Below are positions 16,917 to 25,292 of a stretch of DNA of 64,000 nt, one piece after another. The first letter of the stretch is position 1. Every line of letters starts with the position of its first letter. The notes under the pieces were generated by a model, which ran no database searches, had not been told where the DNA came from, and saw only the letters and a program-made list of their open reading frames with translations. The stretch comes from JBBROS01 sp965260935 (GTDB taxonomy: Bacteria > Pseudomonadota > Alphaproteobacteria > Acetobacterales > Acetobacteraceae). Location of the stretch: positions 60,390-124,389 of the forward strand of contig CBDHCB010000003.1 in assembly GCA_965260935.1 (NCBI GenBank), in the 5' to 3' direction. The translations under genes were made by a program, and so were the position numbers.

Positions 16917-17683
16917 TGGGTGGCCTCTGCCGACTGGCCTGTATGGCTGGAGGCATGGTGCTCCTATCCTCGGGCGGGCCTCGGGCTCAGCCTGCCCCGT
17001 CGCAATGGGAGGGGGTGCCTGAGCAGGTGATCCCCTCTGTCGGCGAGGTCGGGGCGCCAAGGTTCGTCATGCCCTCGGGTCAGGCGGGAGTGACGCCTGG
17101 TCAGCAAGGGGAGAGCATTTCTGGGGATCAACCGGTTGCGTCGGGAGGCACCGGGTCTGCCTTGCAGGCGCTCATGGCGCAATCCTATGGCCAGACGGCG
17201 ATCGACACGGCGAACCAACTCGGCATCAGTCCGGATGCCGTTGCCGGGTTCGGCCAGTTGGAAAGCGGTTTCCGCAACATCGCGACGGCGAACGGTTCCT
17301 CGTCCGCGACGGGTCCATGGCAGATCACGAGCGGGACGTTCAATGACGTCGTGAGTCGCTACAACCTGCCCTACACCGCGGCGGACCGATCAAACCCAGA
17401 GGCTCAAGCCGTGGTCGCCAACTACATCATTCGCGACTATTCCGCGCAGGTGTCGCAAGCGATTGGCTATCCGGCGACGGTTCAGCAAGCGTATTCAGCG
17501 TTCGTGTTTGGTACAACGGCTGGCAAGGGAATAGCCGCGGCAGACTTGAGCGCTCCGTTAAGCAACTTTGCTTCAAGTGAGGCCCTCGCCAACAACAACA
17601 TGACGGGCTGGACTGTTGGTCAGTTCTACAATCGGGTCAGTTCAAAACTCGGAACACTTGCCACTCAACCAGTTGGAGCTTGA
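16916..17683 (+). CDS. Lytic transglycosylase-like protein (VirB1-type role)
   Basis: 255 aa from ATG 16916, overlapping the previous stop by one base. A short N-terminal hydrophobic signal is followed by a Gly/Ser/Pro-rich linker. A lysozyme-like domain spans about residues 80-200: ANQLGISPDAVAGFGQLESG with candidate catalytic Glu in LESGF, then SSATGPWQITSGTFNDVV, the GPWQ(I/F) block of transglycosylases. The role would be local opening of peptidoglycan for the transfer apparatus. The family context is conjugation; substrate cleavage is inferred. Confidence 0.8.
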   Translation: MGGLCRLACMAGGMVLLSSGGPRAQPAPSQWEGVPEQVIPSVGEVGAPRFVMPSGQAGVTPGQQGESISGDQPVASGGTGSALQALMAQSYGQTAIDTANQLGISPDAVAGFGQLESGFRNIATANGSSSATGPWQITSGTFNDVVSRYNLPYTAADRSNPEAQAVVANYIIRDYSAQVSQAIGYPATVQQAYSAFVFGTTAGKGIAAADLSAPLSNFASSEALANNNMTGWTVGQFYNRVSSKLGTLATQPVGA

Positions 17684-17732
17684 GACCTGGCTTCATTCAG
17701 CAACGCGAGTATTGACCAGACAGGAGATGGGC

Positions 17733-18194
17733 ATGCGACATCATCAATGGAGCCTGGCGCTACTTACCTTGTTGATGGCTCTCCCGGCGTGTGGGCAGGT
17801 GGATCCGGCGATGCGGCAGCGTTTCGAGCGTGGCCTGCAAGCGGGAGCGGGTTCGGCGCCGCGCGGCCCGTTCCTGTATGGGGAGGCGTTGCACATGCCG
17901 GTGGGCGACTGGCGGTGCATAGGGTCGGGCAACCACGAGCCGATCTACGCGTCGCCGTCGCCGCGGTCGCGGGTCATCGCGTTGTCGCCGGGCCGTCTTG
18001 CGGGCGGCGGGCCGCGAGGTGACTTCACCACGGTCCTCGTTCGTGAAGGGGTGATCGGCTACGTGCGGACGGCGGCGCTGGAGGCGTATCGGAGCCAGCC
18101 AAATTGGGGCGCGAACTGCATGATTGCCGGTGCGCGGACGAACGGGAAGATCGCGTTCACGACGAGGCATTCAGACGCGGCGTCGTTTCGGTGA
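17733..18194 (+). CDS. SH3-like domain lipoprotein
   Basis: 153 aa. ATG 17733 has AGGAG six bases upstream; an ATG at 17727 is too close to that site. The N-terminus is a lipoprotein signal (LLTLLMALPACGQ, lipobox LPAC). The mature part contains MPVGDWRCIGSGNHEPIYAS and VREGVIGYVRTAAL, the same SH3-like pattern as the protein at 16356. Together they flank the transglycosylase, suggesting a cell-envelope subcomplex. Confidence 0.75.
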   Translation: MRHHQWSLALLTLLMALPACGQVDPAMRQRFERGLQAGAGSAPRGPFLYGEALHMPVGDWRCIGSGNHEPIYASPSPRSRVIALSPGRLAGGGPRGDFTTVLVREGVIGYVRTAALEAYRSQPNWGANCMIAGARTNGKIAFTTRHSDAASFR

Positions 18195-18211
18195 AGGCGG
18201 GCATGGGCTGA

Positions 18212-18394
18212 CAGGCTCATAGTGGCGGCGGAGCTGGGCGCGCGTCCGGCGGTGTTGGCGGCGCTATCGATGCCGGGGCGGTTCTCGTCGCGGCGCTCGC
18301 GGGCGGCTTTGCCGGAGAGGCTGCGGGCGAACTGGCCGCCCTGTCCGTCTGCGGACGCAAGAATGCTGTTGATGTTCCCTTTACGATCTCATGA
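18212..18394 (+). pseudogene. Possible remnant of a glycine-rich membrane peptide
   Basis: Between the SH3 lipoprotein and the next gene a 60-codon open stretch encodes GGVGGAIDAGAVLVAALAGG, then FAGEAAGELAALSVCGRKNA, and ends at TGA 18392-18394. The composition looks protein-like and the middle could span a membrane, but no ATG, GTG or TTG exists in frame after the upstream TGA (18209-18211). It may be the tail of a gene that lost its start or a chance frame. Confidence 0.25.
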
Positions 18395-18467
18395 CAAAAG
18401 GATTGTAGTTTGCCAAGAGGTTGGAGTGTCGGGGGCGGTGCGAACGTCGGAAAAAGACCGAGAGGGA

Positions 18468-19043
18468 ATGGCATCAATGGCCAGCAAGCCGAAGAAGCGG
18501 AAGGTGGTGAGATTGTGGCCGGCACAGTATGGGCTGGATGTCACGATCCGCGAGTTGATCGATCGCGCGGAGACGGTTGACGAAGCAGCGGCGATGGAGG
18601 AGCCGCAGTGGCAAATCGCGGTTGAGGTGTTGATCCAGAACGACTTCATAGAGCGCGCGGAGCAGGCGTTGCTCGGGGACTACGAGCTGAACGCGACCAT
18701 GGTGCGCCGGGAGCATCTGGATGATCCGTCGGTGCCGATCGGGGCGTCGCAGATGTCGTGGTCGCTGTATATAGACGGGCCGGAGATCTATGACGCGGTT
18801 GCGGGAGGTCCCGCGGATGATTTCGCGCAGGCGAAGCGGTTCGCGCGGATGGCGTATCAGGCGACGTGCGGCGTGGTTGTCGGCAAAGACAACGAGCTGA
18901 TTGTGCCGTCGAAAGGCGGCAAGCTGCCGCCGCTGCCGCCGCCGCCGTGGCTGCCGGGCGAGGGCGTTGCGGAGATGGCTACGAACGCGATGCCGGCGAG
19001 GACGAAACCGAAGACCGTTCGCCGGCGTCCGCGCCAGCCGTAG
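18468..19043 (+). CDS. Hypothetical protein
   Basis: 191 aa from ATG 18468, with an alternative ATG at 18477 that is better spaced from AGAGGG. The N-terminus is basic (SKPKKRKVVRLW), followed by acidic helical sequence and a C-terminal Pro-rich, very basic tail (LPPLPPPPWLPG ... KTVRRRPRQP). No domain was recognised. It lies downstream of the transfer operon on the same strand and just before the IS701-type insertion. Function unknown. Confidence 0.6.
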   Translation: MASMASKPKKRKVVRLWPAQYGLDVTIRELIDRAETVDEAAAMEEPQWQIAVEVLIQNDFIERAEQALLGDYELNATMVRREHLDDPSVPIGASQMSWSLYIDGPEIYDAVAGGPADDFAQAKRFARMAYQATCGVVVGKDNELIVPSKGGKLPPLPPPPWLPGEGVAEMATNAMPARTKPKTVRRRPRQP

Positions 19044-19247
19044 CAATGCCGCCAGATCCCGCTGGCGATCGGCGGCTCCGGCCTGTCGGGTCAGGACGAT
19101 GGCGAGAGGTCGCGCCGGGCGTTCACGCACTTGCGCCGTCACATCGGTGCCGTGGGGCAGGCTTGGCGTTAAGCGAGTGGTCCCGCCACTTGTGTGCAGA
19201 CGAAGATCAAGAAAATCATTCCCGAGATTATTTGAGGTGAGGCTAAG

Positions 19248-20698
19248 CTCGACTTTGGCCATTTGAGGCGGCGTTGGGTGGCGGAGCGGTCTGGCCGTTG
19301 AAGCTGGCGTGTCCCCGCCAAGAGACCCGCCATGCCCTGCCTGCCATCCCGCTTCGCCGCGATCATCCTGAGCTTCGCGCCGCTGTTCTGCCAGCGCAGT
19401 TGGCGTCATGCCGAGGTGCTGCTGATCGGCGCCATCCTGGCGCCCGGCACGCGCACGGTCGCCAGCCTGTTGCGCATCTGCGGGCTCGCGGGCGAGCGGC
19501 GTTTCGTAAACTACCACCGGGTGCTGAACCGGGCAGCCTGGAGCCCGCGGGCCGCGTCGCAAGTGCTGCTGGACCTGCTGATCAAGACCTTCGCGCCGGA
19601 CGGTCCCGTGGTGCTCGGCATCGACGACACCATCGAGCGCCGCCGTGGCAAGCGCATCGCCGCCAAGGGCATCTACCGTGACCCGGTCCGCTCCTCGCAC
19701 GGGCACTTCGTCAAGGCGTCCGGCTTGCGCTGGCTCAGCCTGATGCTGCTGGTGCCGATCCCCTGGGCCGAGCGCATCTGGGCGCTGCCGTTCCTGACGG
19801 CTCTCGCCCCGTCCGAGCGTTACAGCCGCGAGCACGGCAGACGGCACAAGAAGCTGACCGACTGGGGGCGGCAGGTGATCCTGCAAGCCCGTCGCTGGCT
19901 GCCCGGACGCGACCTGGTGCTGGTGGCCGACAGCAGCTTCGCCGCCCTGGAACTCCTGACCGCGCTGGGCCGCCGCGGCGTAGTCTGCGTCACCCGCCTG
20001 CGCCTCGATGCCGCCCTCTACTCCCCGGCGCCACCTCGTCTCCCCGGGACGATCGGGCGACCCCGGGTCAAGGGCGCGCGCCTGCCGAACCTGTCCACGG
20101 TGCTGGCCGACGCGGGTACGACCTGGCAGCGCGTCACGGTGCCGGGCTGGTATGGCCAGGGCGAGCGCATCGTTGATCTCTGTTCCGGCACCGCCGTGTG
20201 GCACCATGCCGGGCTGCCCGTCGTGCCGATCCGCTGGACACTGGTGCGCGACCCGCTCGGCCGCTTCGCCCCGCAAGCCCTGCTCTGCACCGACCCCGAT
20301 CAGAAACCGGAGCAGGTCCTGCGCTGGTTCGTCCAGCGCTGGCAGCTGGAAGCCACGTTCCAGGAAACCCGGGCGCATCTAGGGGTCGAAACACAGCGAC
20401 AGTGGTCCGACCTGGCCATCGCGCGCACCACCCCCTGCCTGCTCGGGTTGTTTTCCCTCGTCACCCTGCTTGCCGCGCAGCTCAGCCCGAGGGCATGCGG
20501 GGCTGTCATGACTACGGCTTGGTATCGCAAGCGCCGTCCAACCTTCAGCGACACGCTGGCCGCCGTGCGTCGCCATGTCTGGCACGAACAGGGTTTCACC
20601 ATGTCCCGCCTCGCAGGCAACGTGCGGAAACTCCGACCAGCGCTCCGCGAAGGTATCACCTACGCGCTCTGCCATGCCGCTTGATGGCCAAAGTCGAG
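19248..20698 (+). mobile_element. Intact IS701/IS4-type insertion sequence with 5-bp target duplication
   Basis: Perfect 15-bp terminal inverted repeats CTCGACTTTGGCCAT at 19248-19262 and its reverse complement at 20684-20698. The bases CTAAG flank both sides (19243-19247 and 20699-20703) as a direct repeat. The element is 1451 bp with a single uninterrupted transposase gene. Matching ends, the target duplication and an intact gene indicate a recent insertion. Confidence 0.9.
19332..20684 (+). CDS. IS701/IS4-type DDE transposase
   Basis: 450 aa. Candidate DDE residues: LGIDDTIERRRGKRI (first D), LVLVADSSFAALELL (second D) and RWQLEATFQETRAHLG (E). The DDT(I)ExR motif and QExxxxLGVExQRQW C-terminal box fit IS701-like transposases. 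The stop codon overlaps the first base of the right terminal repeat. The gene fills the element with no frameshift. Confidence 0.9.
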   Translation: MPCLPSRFAAIILSFAPLFCQRSWRHAEVLLIGAILAPGTRTVASLLRICGLAGERRFVNYHRVLNRAAWSPRAASQVLLDLLIKTFAPDGPVVLGIDDTIERRRGKRIAAKGIYRDPVRSSHGHFVKASGLRWLSLMLLVPIPWAERIWALPFLTALAPSERYSREHGRRHKKLTDWGRQVILQARRWLPGRDLVLVADSSFAALELLTALGRRGVVCVTRLRLDAALYSPAPPRLPGTIGRPRVKGARLPNLSTVLADAGTTWQRVTVPGWYGQGERIVDLCSGTAVWHHAGLPVVPIRWTLVRDPLGRFAPQALLCTDPDQKPEQVLRWFVQRWQLEATFQETRAHLGVETQRQWSDLAIARTTPCLLGLFSLVTLLAAQLSPRACGAVMTTAWYRKRRPTFSDTLAAVRRHVWHEQGFTMSRLAGNVRKLRPALREGITYALCHAA

Positions 20699-20747
20699 CT
20701 AAGTGACGGATTCCCATTGCCTCCCGGATGGATCAAGAGAAAGACAG

Positions 20748-20779
20748 CCGGCAGCCCCCATTTATGGGGGCGCAGCCGG
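20748..20779. repeat. GC-rich hairpin
   Basis: CCGGC-AGC-CCCCAT and ATGGGGG-CGC-AGCCGG form an imperfect stem of about 14 bp around a TT loop. It lies between the IS701-type element and the MITE-like repeat. It could be a bidirectional terminator, though no U-run follows. Confidence 0.4.
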
Positions 20780-20992
20780 AAGGGGGCGGCGGGGCAGAAC
20801 GAACGCTTGCCTGCGGAAACAGGGCGTCGAAGCGAGCGTGGATGGTGTCTGCGCGAGTTGGCGCGTCGTTGTCCCGCCTGCCTAGCTGGAAACAGAGATG
20901 GGTAAAGGAGGGGTCTCGGGGAACCACAAGGGGCGCTTGCCCCTTTTGGTTCCCTGAGCGCCCGCCGCGCAGGCGCCCGCGTTTCAAGTATA

Positions 20993-21209
20993 AGAGCCTG
21001 TTTGAGCAGGTGAGCAAGTGGAGCGTCACCGAGTTGGAAGGAAAAGCGCGATGTAGAATGCTGAAAAGCACTTGGCCTTCCATCAGCGCCTTCCGCGCAA
21101 GCTGGAACAAAGCCCGGCACCGAAAACGCCATGACCATCGCCAGTCACTACCGCCTCCTATGCCCCTATTACCGCCTCTAATACACCACCGTATAGTAAA
21201 ACAGGCTCT
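20993..21209. mobile_element. MITE-like element, about 217 bp, no ORF
   Basis: AGAGCCTGTTT at 20993-21003 is repeated inverted as AAACAGGCTCT at 21199-21209. Ends beginning GAGCCTGTTT are common for IS5-related elements. The interior has no coding capacity. A non-autonomous deletion derivative is the simplest reading; a target duplication was not clear. The rest of 20704-21411 holds no recognisable gene. Confidence 0.45.
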
Positions 21210-21411
21210 AAGATAAGCAAATACTAAGCAAAAGGCTGCTAATCACGAAAACGTTATCAATAAAATGGTCCGGACCATCGCTTTTATTTTGACTACTTCC
21301 CCCCAGCCATGCATAATACAGATGCGGCCAATCAAGGCCGCAACTAGAGGCATCCCCGCCGGTGCTACCAACACCAGACGGGGACTAGCCCGAAACAGGA
21401 TGGTCAAGATC

Positions 21412-22080
21412 ATGTCCCAGGATACCGCGAACATCAGCACCGTTGCCGCCGATGGCAAGGCCCCGCTGTCCAAGGTCAAGGCGAACAAGGGCAAGGTTAA
21501 CACTCCCGCGCGCAAGGTTGCCAACACGGCGCGCAACCAGCAGCAGGGCCGGGAGGTCGTCACCTTCGAGACGGCGCGGCGGGCGTGCCCGTCCGAGGCG
21601 GTGGCGACCAAGATCGTCAACCGCTTCGCCTTCCAGGCCGTGGATTATCACGACATCCGGGAGAAGACCGAGGAAGCCTTGGCCCGCAGCGGCGCGGTTC
21701 TCGCCGACGTGCTGAACGAAAAGGCCCTTGAGATGCACATGCAGCGCATCGTTGACGGGTTCGTGCGCTCGGCGCACGGGGCTGGCAACTTCTATGACAA
21801 GAAAGCCGCCCTGGCGCGTGAGCTCAGCAGTGCGGTTGCCAACGCGGACCGGGACGAAGATCGGTTCGGCATTGACGGGCAGGCGAACCGGGCGGAACGG
21901 GCCTGCGGCTTTGCTGCGGTCGTCGGTTTGCAGGCGTATGCCTTGCTTGCTGCGGCGGAAGGCGCGGTTGACGCCTATGCCCATGTGTGCGGTTCGGACT
22001 GGAAGCCTTACGAGGGGATGGGGGGCGCGTCGCTGTCGCGTCAGGCCCTGAGTGCTCAGGTTGACGCCTTCACGGCCTAG
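21412..22080 (+). CDS. Hypothetical plasmid protein
   Basis: 222 aa from ATG 21412 (in-frame ATG 21400 is possible; AGGA sits at 21397). The N-terminus is Lys/Ala-rich and basic, reminiscent of a nucleic-acid-binding tail. The remainder is mostly alpha-helical (DIREKTEEALARSGAVLADV and so on). No domain recognised. It stands alone on the plus strand against a long minus-strand maintenance region. Confidence 0.65.
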   Translation: MSQDTANISTVAADGKAPLSKVKANKGKVNTPARKVANTARNQQQGREVVTFETARRACPSEAVATKIVNRFAFQAVDYHDIREKTEEALARSGAVLADVLNEKALEMHMQRIVDGFVRSAHGAGNFYDKKAALARELSSAVANADRDEDRFGIDGQANRAERACGFAAVVGLQAYALLAAAEGAVDAYAHVCGSDWKPYEGMGGASLSRQALSAQVDAFTA

Positions 22081-22118
22081 CCTAACGGCGGAAGCGGGGG
22101 CCTGACCGGCTCCCGTTA

Positions 22119-22130
22119 CCCCCCCCCCCC
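22119..22130 (+). repeat. Homopolymer of twelve C
   Basis: A run of 12 C follows the gene ending at 22080 and is followed by two copies of CCCCCTGGCACC. It is outside coding sequence. Such runs are prone to slippage and to sequencing error. Confidence 0.9.
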
Positions 22131-22230
22131 GCTCTGATCCATCCCCCTGGCACCCCCTGGCACCTTTCCTTCCGGCTGCCCTGCCTCTCAACACGCACGC
22201 AGCCGGAGCATCGGCGCTCCGGCGCAAGGG

Positions 22231-22689
22231 TCAGGAGCGGACTGGGACGAAATGCCCGGGTGCTGCTTCCTCGTAGCCATAAGCTTCGAGGTAGGCTGCG
22301 ACCTGCCGCTCGCCGATGTTGTAGGGACGGTTACGGTCATAGGGGCAGTGGATGACGAAGCGGGCACGCGCGGCGATGGCGCAGTTGATCGCCCGGTAGG
22401 CCCCGTTCGGGGCCTGGCCGATGGGATCGAACCGGCCCGCCCGGTTGCCTTCTGCGGAGACGAAGACGACGTCGCCGGCGGCATAGTGCCCGGTGTTGGC
22501 GCGCGGCGCGGCGGCGCGGGCGTAGGCGGCGGTCGAGCTGCCGGGGCTGCCTTGGCCGATGAACTGCGTTGCCTGCCGGGCCTTTGCCAGGTTCTTGGCG
22601 AAATACGGCGAGCGCTTGGCCGAGCGGCTCAGGAGCTCCGCCAAAGAGAGGCTTTCGGCGGTGCCGGTGACGGTCTTGCTGGTTTGCAT
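22231..22689 (-). CDS. Hypothetical protein
   Basis: 152 aa; AAGGA lies seven bases before ATG 22689. The C-terminal half (AINCAIAARARFVIHCPYDR, NIGERQVAAYLEAYGYEE) has two cysteines and looks like a compact globular domain. No family recognised. It is in the leftward maintenance block. Confidence 0.65.
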   Translation of the reverse strand: MQTSKTVTGTAESLSLAELLSRSAKRSPYFAKNLAKARQATQFIGQGSPGSSTAAYARAAAPRANTGHYAAGDVVFVSAEGNRAGRFDPIGQAPNGAYRAINCAIAARARFVIHCPYDRNRPYNIGERQVAAYLEAYGYEEAAPGHFVPVRS

Positions 22690-22782
22690 GGCGGATTCCT
22701 TGGCTGTTTGCCGGCGTGATTGCCGGACGTTCCGTGTCGTGCCGGGCCGGGGCGCGGGCCGTCCCTGCCGCGGCGGCTTGCC

Positions 22783-22959
22783 TCAGTACGGGAGGTCGGC
22801 TTCGGTGAGGCCCGGGGCGTCCCAGGTGACGATGCTGAGATCGTCGTGGTCGTGGAAGGTCTCGATGTGGCGGATGGAGTAGCCCTGGCGGGCGAGGGCG
22901 AGGTTGTCGTCGCCGTTGTCGAGGTCGGTGACGACGGTTCCGTTGCCGAGGATGGTCAT
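22783..22959 (-). CDS. Small hypothetical protein (58 aa)
   Basis: Start ATG 22959 with AAGGA nine bases upstream. Sequence begins MTILGNGTVVTDLDNGDDNL and contains HIETFHDHDDLSIVTWDAPG. Acidic, no membrane segment. The unusual density of Asp and a good ribosome binding site support translation; function unknown. Confidence 0.6.
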   Translation of the reverse strand: MTILGNGTVVTDLDNGDDNLALARQGYSIRHIETFHDHDDLSIVTWDAPGLTEADLPY

Positions 22960-23039
22960 TGGGCTTGTCCTTGTTCTCATCAGCTTGATTGCTGACACTC
23001 ACCGGGACAGCCGGGCGGGGCTGGGGCCGGATCGCCCTG

Positions 23040-23115
23040 ACGCCATGCGTCCGGGCGGGGCCGGGCTGCGGCGGGGGCGGGCCGCTTGGGGCCTGCGACC
23101 GACGCGGCCTGGTCT
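23040..23115. repeat. Intergenic GC-rich repeat, family 2, copy 1
   Basis: The block around GCGGGCCGCTTGGGGCCTGC followed by GACGCGGCC recurs at about 25895-25960 with few differences. Both copies sit in non-coding DNA (here 22960-23282, between a leftward and a rightward gene). Confidence 0.6.
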
Positions 23116-23282
23116 TGCCGCAGGAGGCGTGGCTGAACCGCGCCGAGCGCGGCGCCGCAGGCGGGGCTATCCGGGTCCAGCCCCGCCCGGCATGGTGGCT
23201 TTCCTGTGCAATATCAATGTTTTATGATTGACTTTCCCTCATCTTCCAGCGTATTCTTCGCCTTGCATCAGGAGTATTGGTC

Positions 23283-23841
23283 ATGGCCGCCGACGTTGAC
23301 TTGAGCAACGTGATCCGTTTCCCGCTGGAGCGCATTCGGGGGTTGAGCATCGACCTGTTGCGGGAGATCGCGCCCGACCTGCGGGAGGTGCTGCTGGCGG
23401 CGGACAGCTGCGGGCTGGACAACCCGCGGCGCGACCTGAGCGACATCGTGGACGCGCGGACGGCGGAGTACATCCTCAACGAGGCGCCGCGGCGGCGCGG
23501 CGCAGACGCAGATGCTGGACGCGATGGCGTCGCGGGTGATCGAGGCGGCGGCGTCCTGCCGGGCGGTGCAGGCGGCGCATCGCGCGGCCGCGGCGATGCG
23601 GCAGAGCCTGGAGGCGGCGCGCCGGGTTGGCCAGGGCTGGGAGGAGGAGCTGGAGCAGCGCTCGGCGGAGCTGACGCTCGCCTGGGCGGCGTCGCTGGTC
23701 GAGGCCTACAAGCGCTGCGAGGAGGCGGAGGGCGTGGTGCGGGCGACCGGCCTGGCCCGGCGTGGTGAGCCGTGGACGCCGGTGGACCGGGCGGGCCTTG
23801 GCGAGTGGCTGGCCGAGGCGGGGTTGCGCCGCTCGATGTGA
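23283..23841 (+). pseudogene. Hypothetical gene broken by a frameshift near 23495
   Basis: ATG 23283 (AGGAG eight bases upstream) encodes DLSNVIRFPLERIRGLSIDL ... TAEYILNEAPRR, then the frame degenerates into Gly/Ala/Arg. From about 23497 another frame reads AAQTQMLDAMASRVIEAAAS through WEEELEQRSAELTLAWAASL to a stop at 23841, clearly coding. A single indel in the repetitive CGGCGG tract joins the halves. The intact protein would be about 186 aa, helical, function unknown. Sequencing error in the GC-rich run is a realistic alternative. Confidence 0.6.
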
Positions 23842-24070
23842 GACGGGTCCGGGCCGCCATCCCTGGCGGCGGCTTGGGCGAGCTTAGCGGGGCACGCTGG
23901 CGAGGCGGCCGCACCACAAGGCGGCGTGCAAAGCCTTGGGAATGCGGGCGAACGGGCGCAGCGGCTCGATCACCGCCTGGGTGTCGGGCACGCCGGCGAT
24001 CCAGAGTCGGAATCGGCTTCGGGCTGGCGAGCGGGCCTGTCGCACGCGCCGGCCAGCCTCTGTCAGAGGA

Positions 24071-24241
24071 TCAGGAGGTTCGGCGCGGCTCCGGCTGCTT
24101 GGCCGGTTTCGCCGGGTGGTTCGGGCGTCCCCAGCGGCGGTCGAACGCGCGGCTTGCCAGCGCTGCCCAAACGACGCCGACAAGCGCGATGGGCAGGAAG
24201 ACGATCGGGACGATCCAGGTCGGATCGATGCTGCCTGGCAT
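24071..24241 (-). CDS. Small single-pass membrane protein (56 aa)
   Basis: ATG 24241 with GAGGAG nine bases upstream. MPGSIDPTWIVPIVFLPIAL opens a transmembrane helix (about residues 8-29), followed by a basic, Pro-rich tail RRWGRPNHPAKPAKQPEP. It is two codons downstream of another small membrane protein gene, suggesting a pair. Confidence 0.65.
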   Translation of the reverse strand: MPGSIDPTWIVPIVFLPIALVGVVWAALASRAFDRRWGRPNHPAKPAKQPEPRRTS

Positions 24242-24244
24242 GGT

Positions 24245-24505
24245 TCAAGTCTCCTCTCGCAAACAATATAGCATGAACTGGGCAGCGCCGTGCAGCACGA
24301 GGGCGACGGCGGTCCAGACCGCCATGCGCGGCCCTCTCACGGCCTGTCCCTGGAAAATGGGCGCGAACACGGCCCCGCCGATGACGACGGTGCTCATCCG
24401 GTCGAGCGCCGCGGCCCCGAGCTTGAGGTGCTCGTTGAGCTTGCTGGCCTGCAGTCTGCGGGCCGGCGGGGGCGGCGGCGGATCGGGGTTTTGCGGATCG
24501 GACAT
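24245..24505 (-). CDS. Small two-pass membrane protein (86 aa)
   Basis: From ATG 24505 the protein has a proline run near the N-terminus (DPQNPDPPPPPPARRL), then helices TVVIGGAVFAPIFQG and MAVWTAVALVLHGAAQFMLY. The ribosome binding site is weak. It lies three bases upstream of the next small membrane protein. Function unknown; a small membrane pair of this kind could be an exclusion, holin-like or toxin system, which is only a guess. Confidence 0.6.
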   Translation of the reverse strand: MSDPQNPDPPPPPPARRLQASKLNEHLKLGAAALDRMSTVVIGGAVFAPIFQGQAVRGPRMAVWTAVALVLHGAAQFMLYCLREET

Positions 24506-24519
24506 CACGTTCAACTCTG

Positions 24520-24680
24520 CTAGTAGGAGGTCGCATGCCTGCTGGGGTGGGCGATCAGTACTGCGCCCGGCACAGGAATTCGATGCGCCGTCTGCAGCAG
24601 GATCCAGGCGGCGACCAGGGCGACGGCAAGGCGGCGCGCAGCATGGCCAGCCCCGGGCGTGGCGAGACGTGGGTGGGCAT
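24520..24680 (-). pseudogene. Small membrane peptide, possibly frameshifted
   Basis: ATG 24680 has GGAG nine bases upstream and opens MPTHVSPRPGLAMLRAAL. Shifting frame at about 24630 gives RRLAVALVAAWILLQTAHRI and continues to TAG 24520, a convincing transmembrane segment. Read without the shift the tail is Cys/Arg/Pro-rich. A one-base indel or a sequencing error would explain this. Confidence 0.3.
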
Positions 24681-24720
24681 GGCGTGGGTCTCCGGGGTGA
24701 GGAGTGGCGGGTCCGGGCCG

Positions 24721-24924
24721 TTACGGCGTGGCCAGCGCCTCCTCGGCGCCACGGTCCCACCAGGTGGCCATGCGCTCGGCGGCTTCGGCCTCTCGCAGCA
24801 GGGTTGCGGCTTGGTCCGGCGTGAGATGGCGTGCGCGGGCAGAGGCGCGGAGGATTCCGGCTTGCCGGCGCCAGCGCGTTGCGCTGGCCTGGCAGGATCG
24901 TGCCGCAAAGGCGCGCTGGTCCAT
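24721..24924 (-). CDS. Small hypothetical helical protein (67 aa)
   Basis: ATG 24924 with GGAGG eight bases upstream. Basic N-terminal half (MDQRAFAARSCQASATRWRR) followed by a Leu/Ala/Glu helix. The start lies one base after the stop of the upstream gene, so the two are an operon. Confidence 0.6.
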   Translation of the reverse strand: MDQRAFAARSCQASATRWRRQAGILRASARARHLTPDQAATLLREAEAAERMATWWDRGAEEALATP

Positions 24925-24925
24925 C

Positions 24926-25183
24926 TCACGTCGCCTCCCGGCCGGGTTGCCAGAACACCCTGCGCTCGACGCCATCGGCCTTGACCAGGGTTCCAGTGTC
25001 ATTGATTTCCTCGATGTTGCCGGGCCAGGGCGCCGACCAGCCGTGCCCGGCGACGTGGCCGGCTAGCCAGAGCTGGCCATCGGCCTTGAACTCCCGGATC
25101 GAGGCCGTGCAGCAGGGAGAGATGAACGCGCGCCCGGTGTGGCAGGCGTCCGGGAAAGGCGGGTTGGGGGTGCGATCGGTCAT
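24926..25183 (-). CDS. Small hypothetical protein (85 aa)
   Basis: ATG 25183 with GGAGA eight bases upstream. Contains ACHTGRAFISPCC and IREFKADGQLWLAGHVAGHG then NIEEINDTGTLVKADG; the beta-rich pattern resembles a small OB or SH3-like fold. Located between ssb and the 67-aa gene on the same strand. Confidence 0.6.
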   Translation of the reverse strand: MTDRTPNPPFPDACHTGRAFISPCCTASIREFKADGQLWLAGHVAGHGWSAPWPGNIEEINDTGTLVKADGVERRVFWQPGREAT

Positions 25184-25292
25184 GACGGGTTCTCCGAAAG
25201 CGAAAGACAAGGCGGCGCGACACCGCTGCCGGCCGCCCGCCCTTCGCGGAAGAAATGGATAAGCAGTTGCAAAGGCTGTTTGCTTTGCCCGC

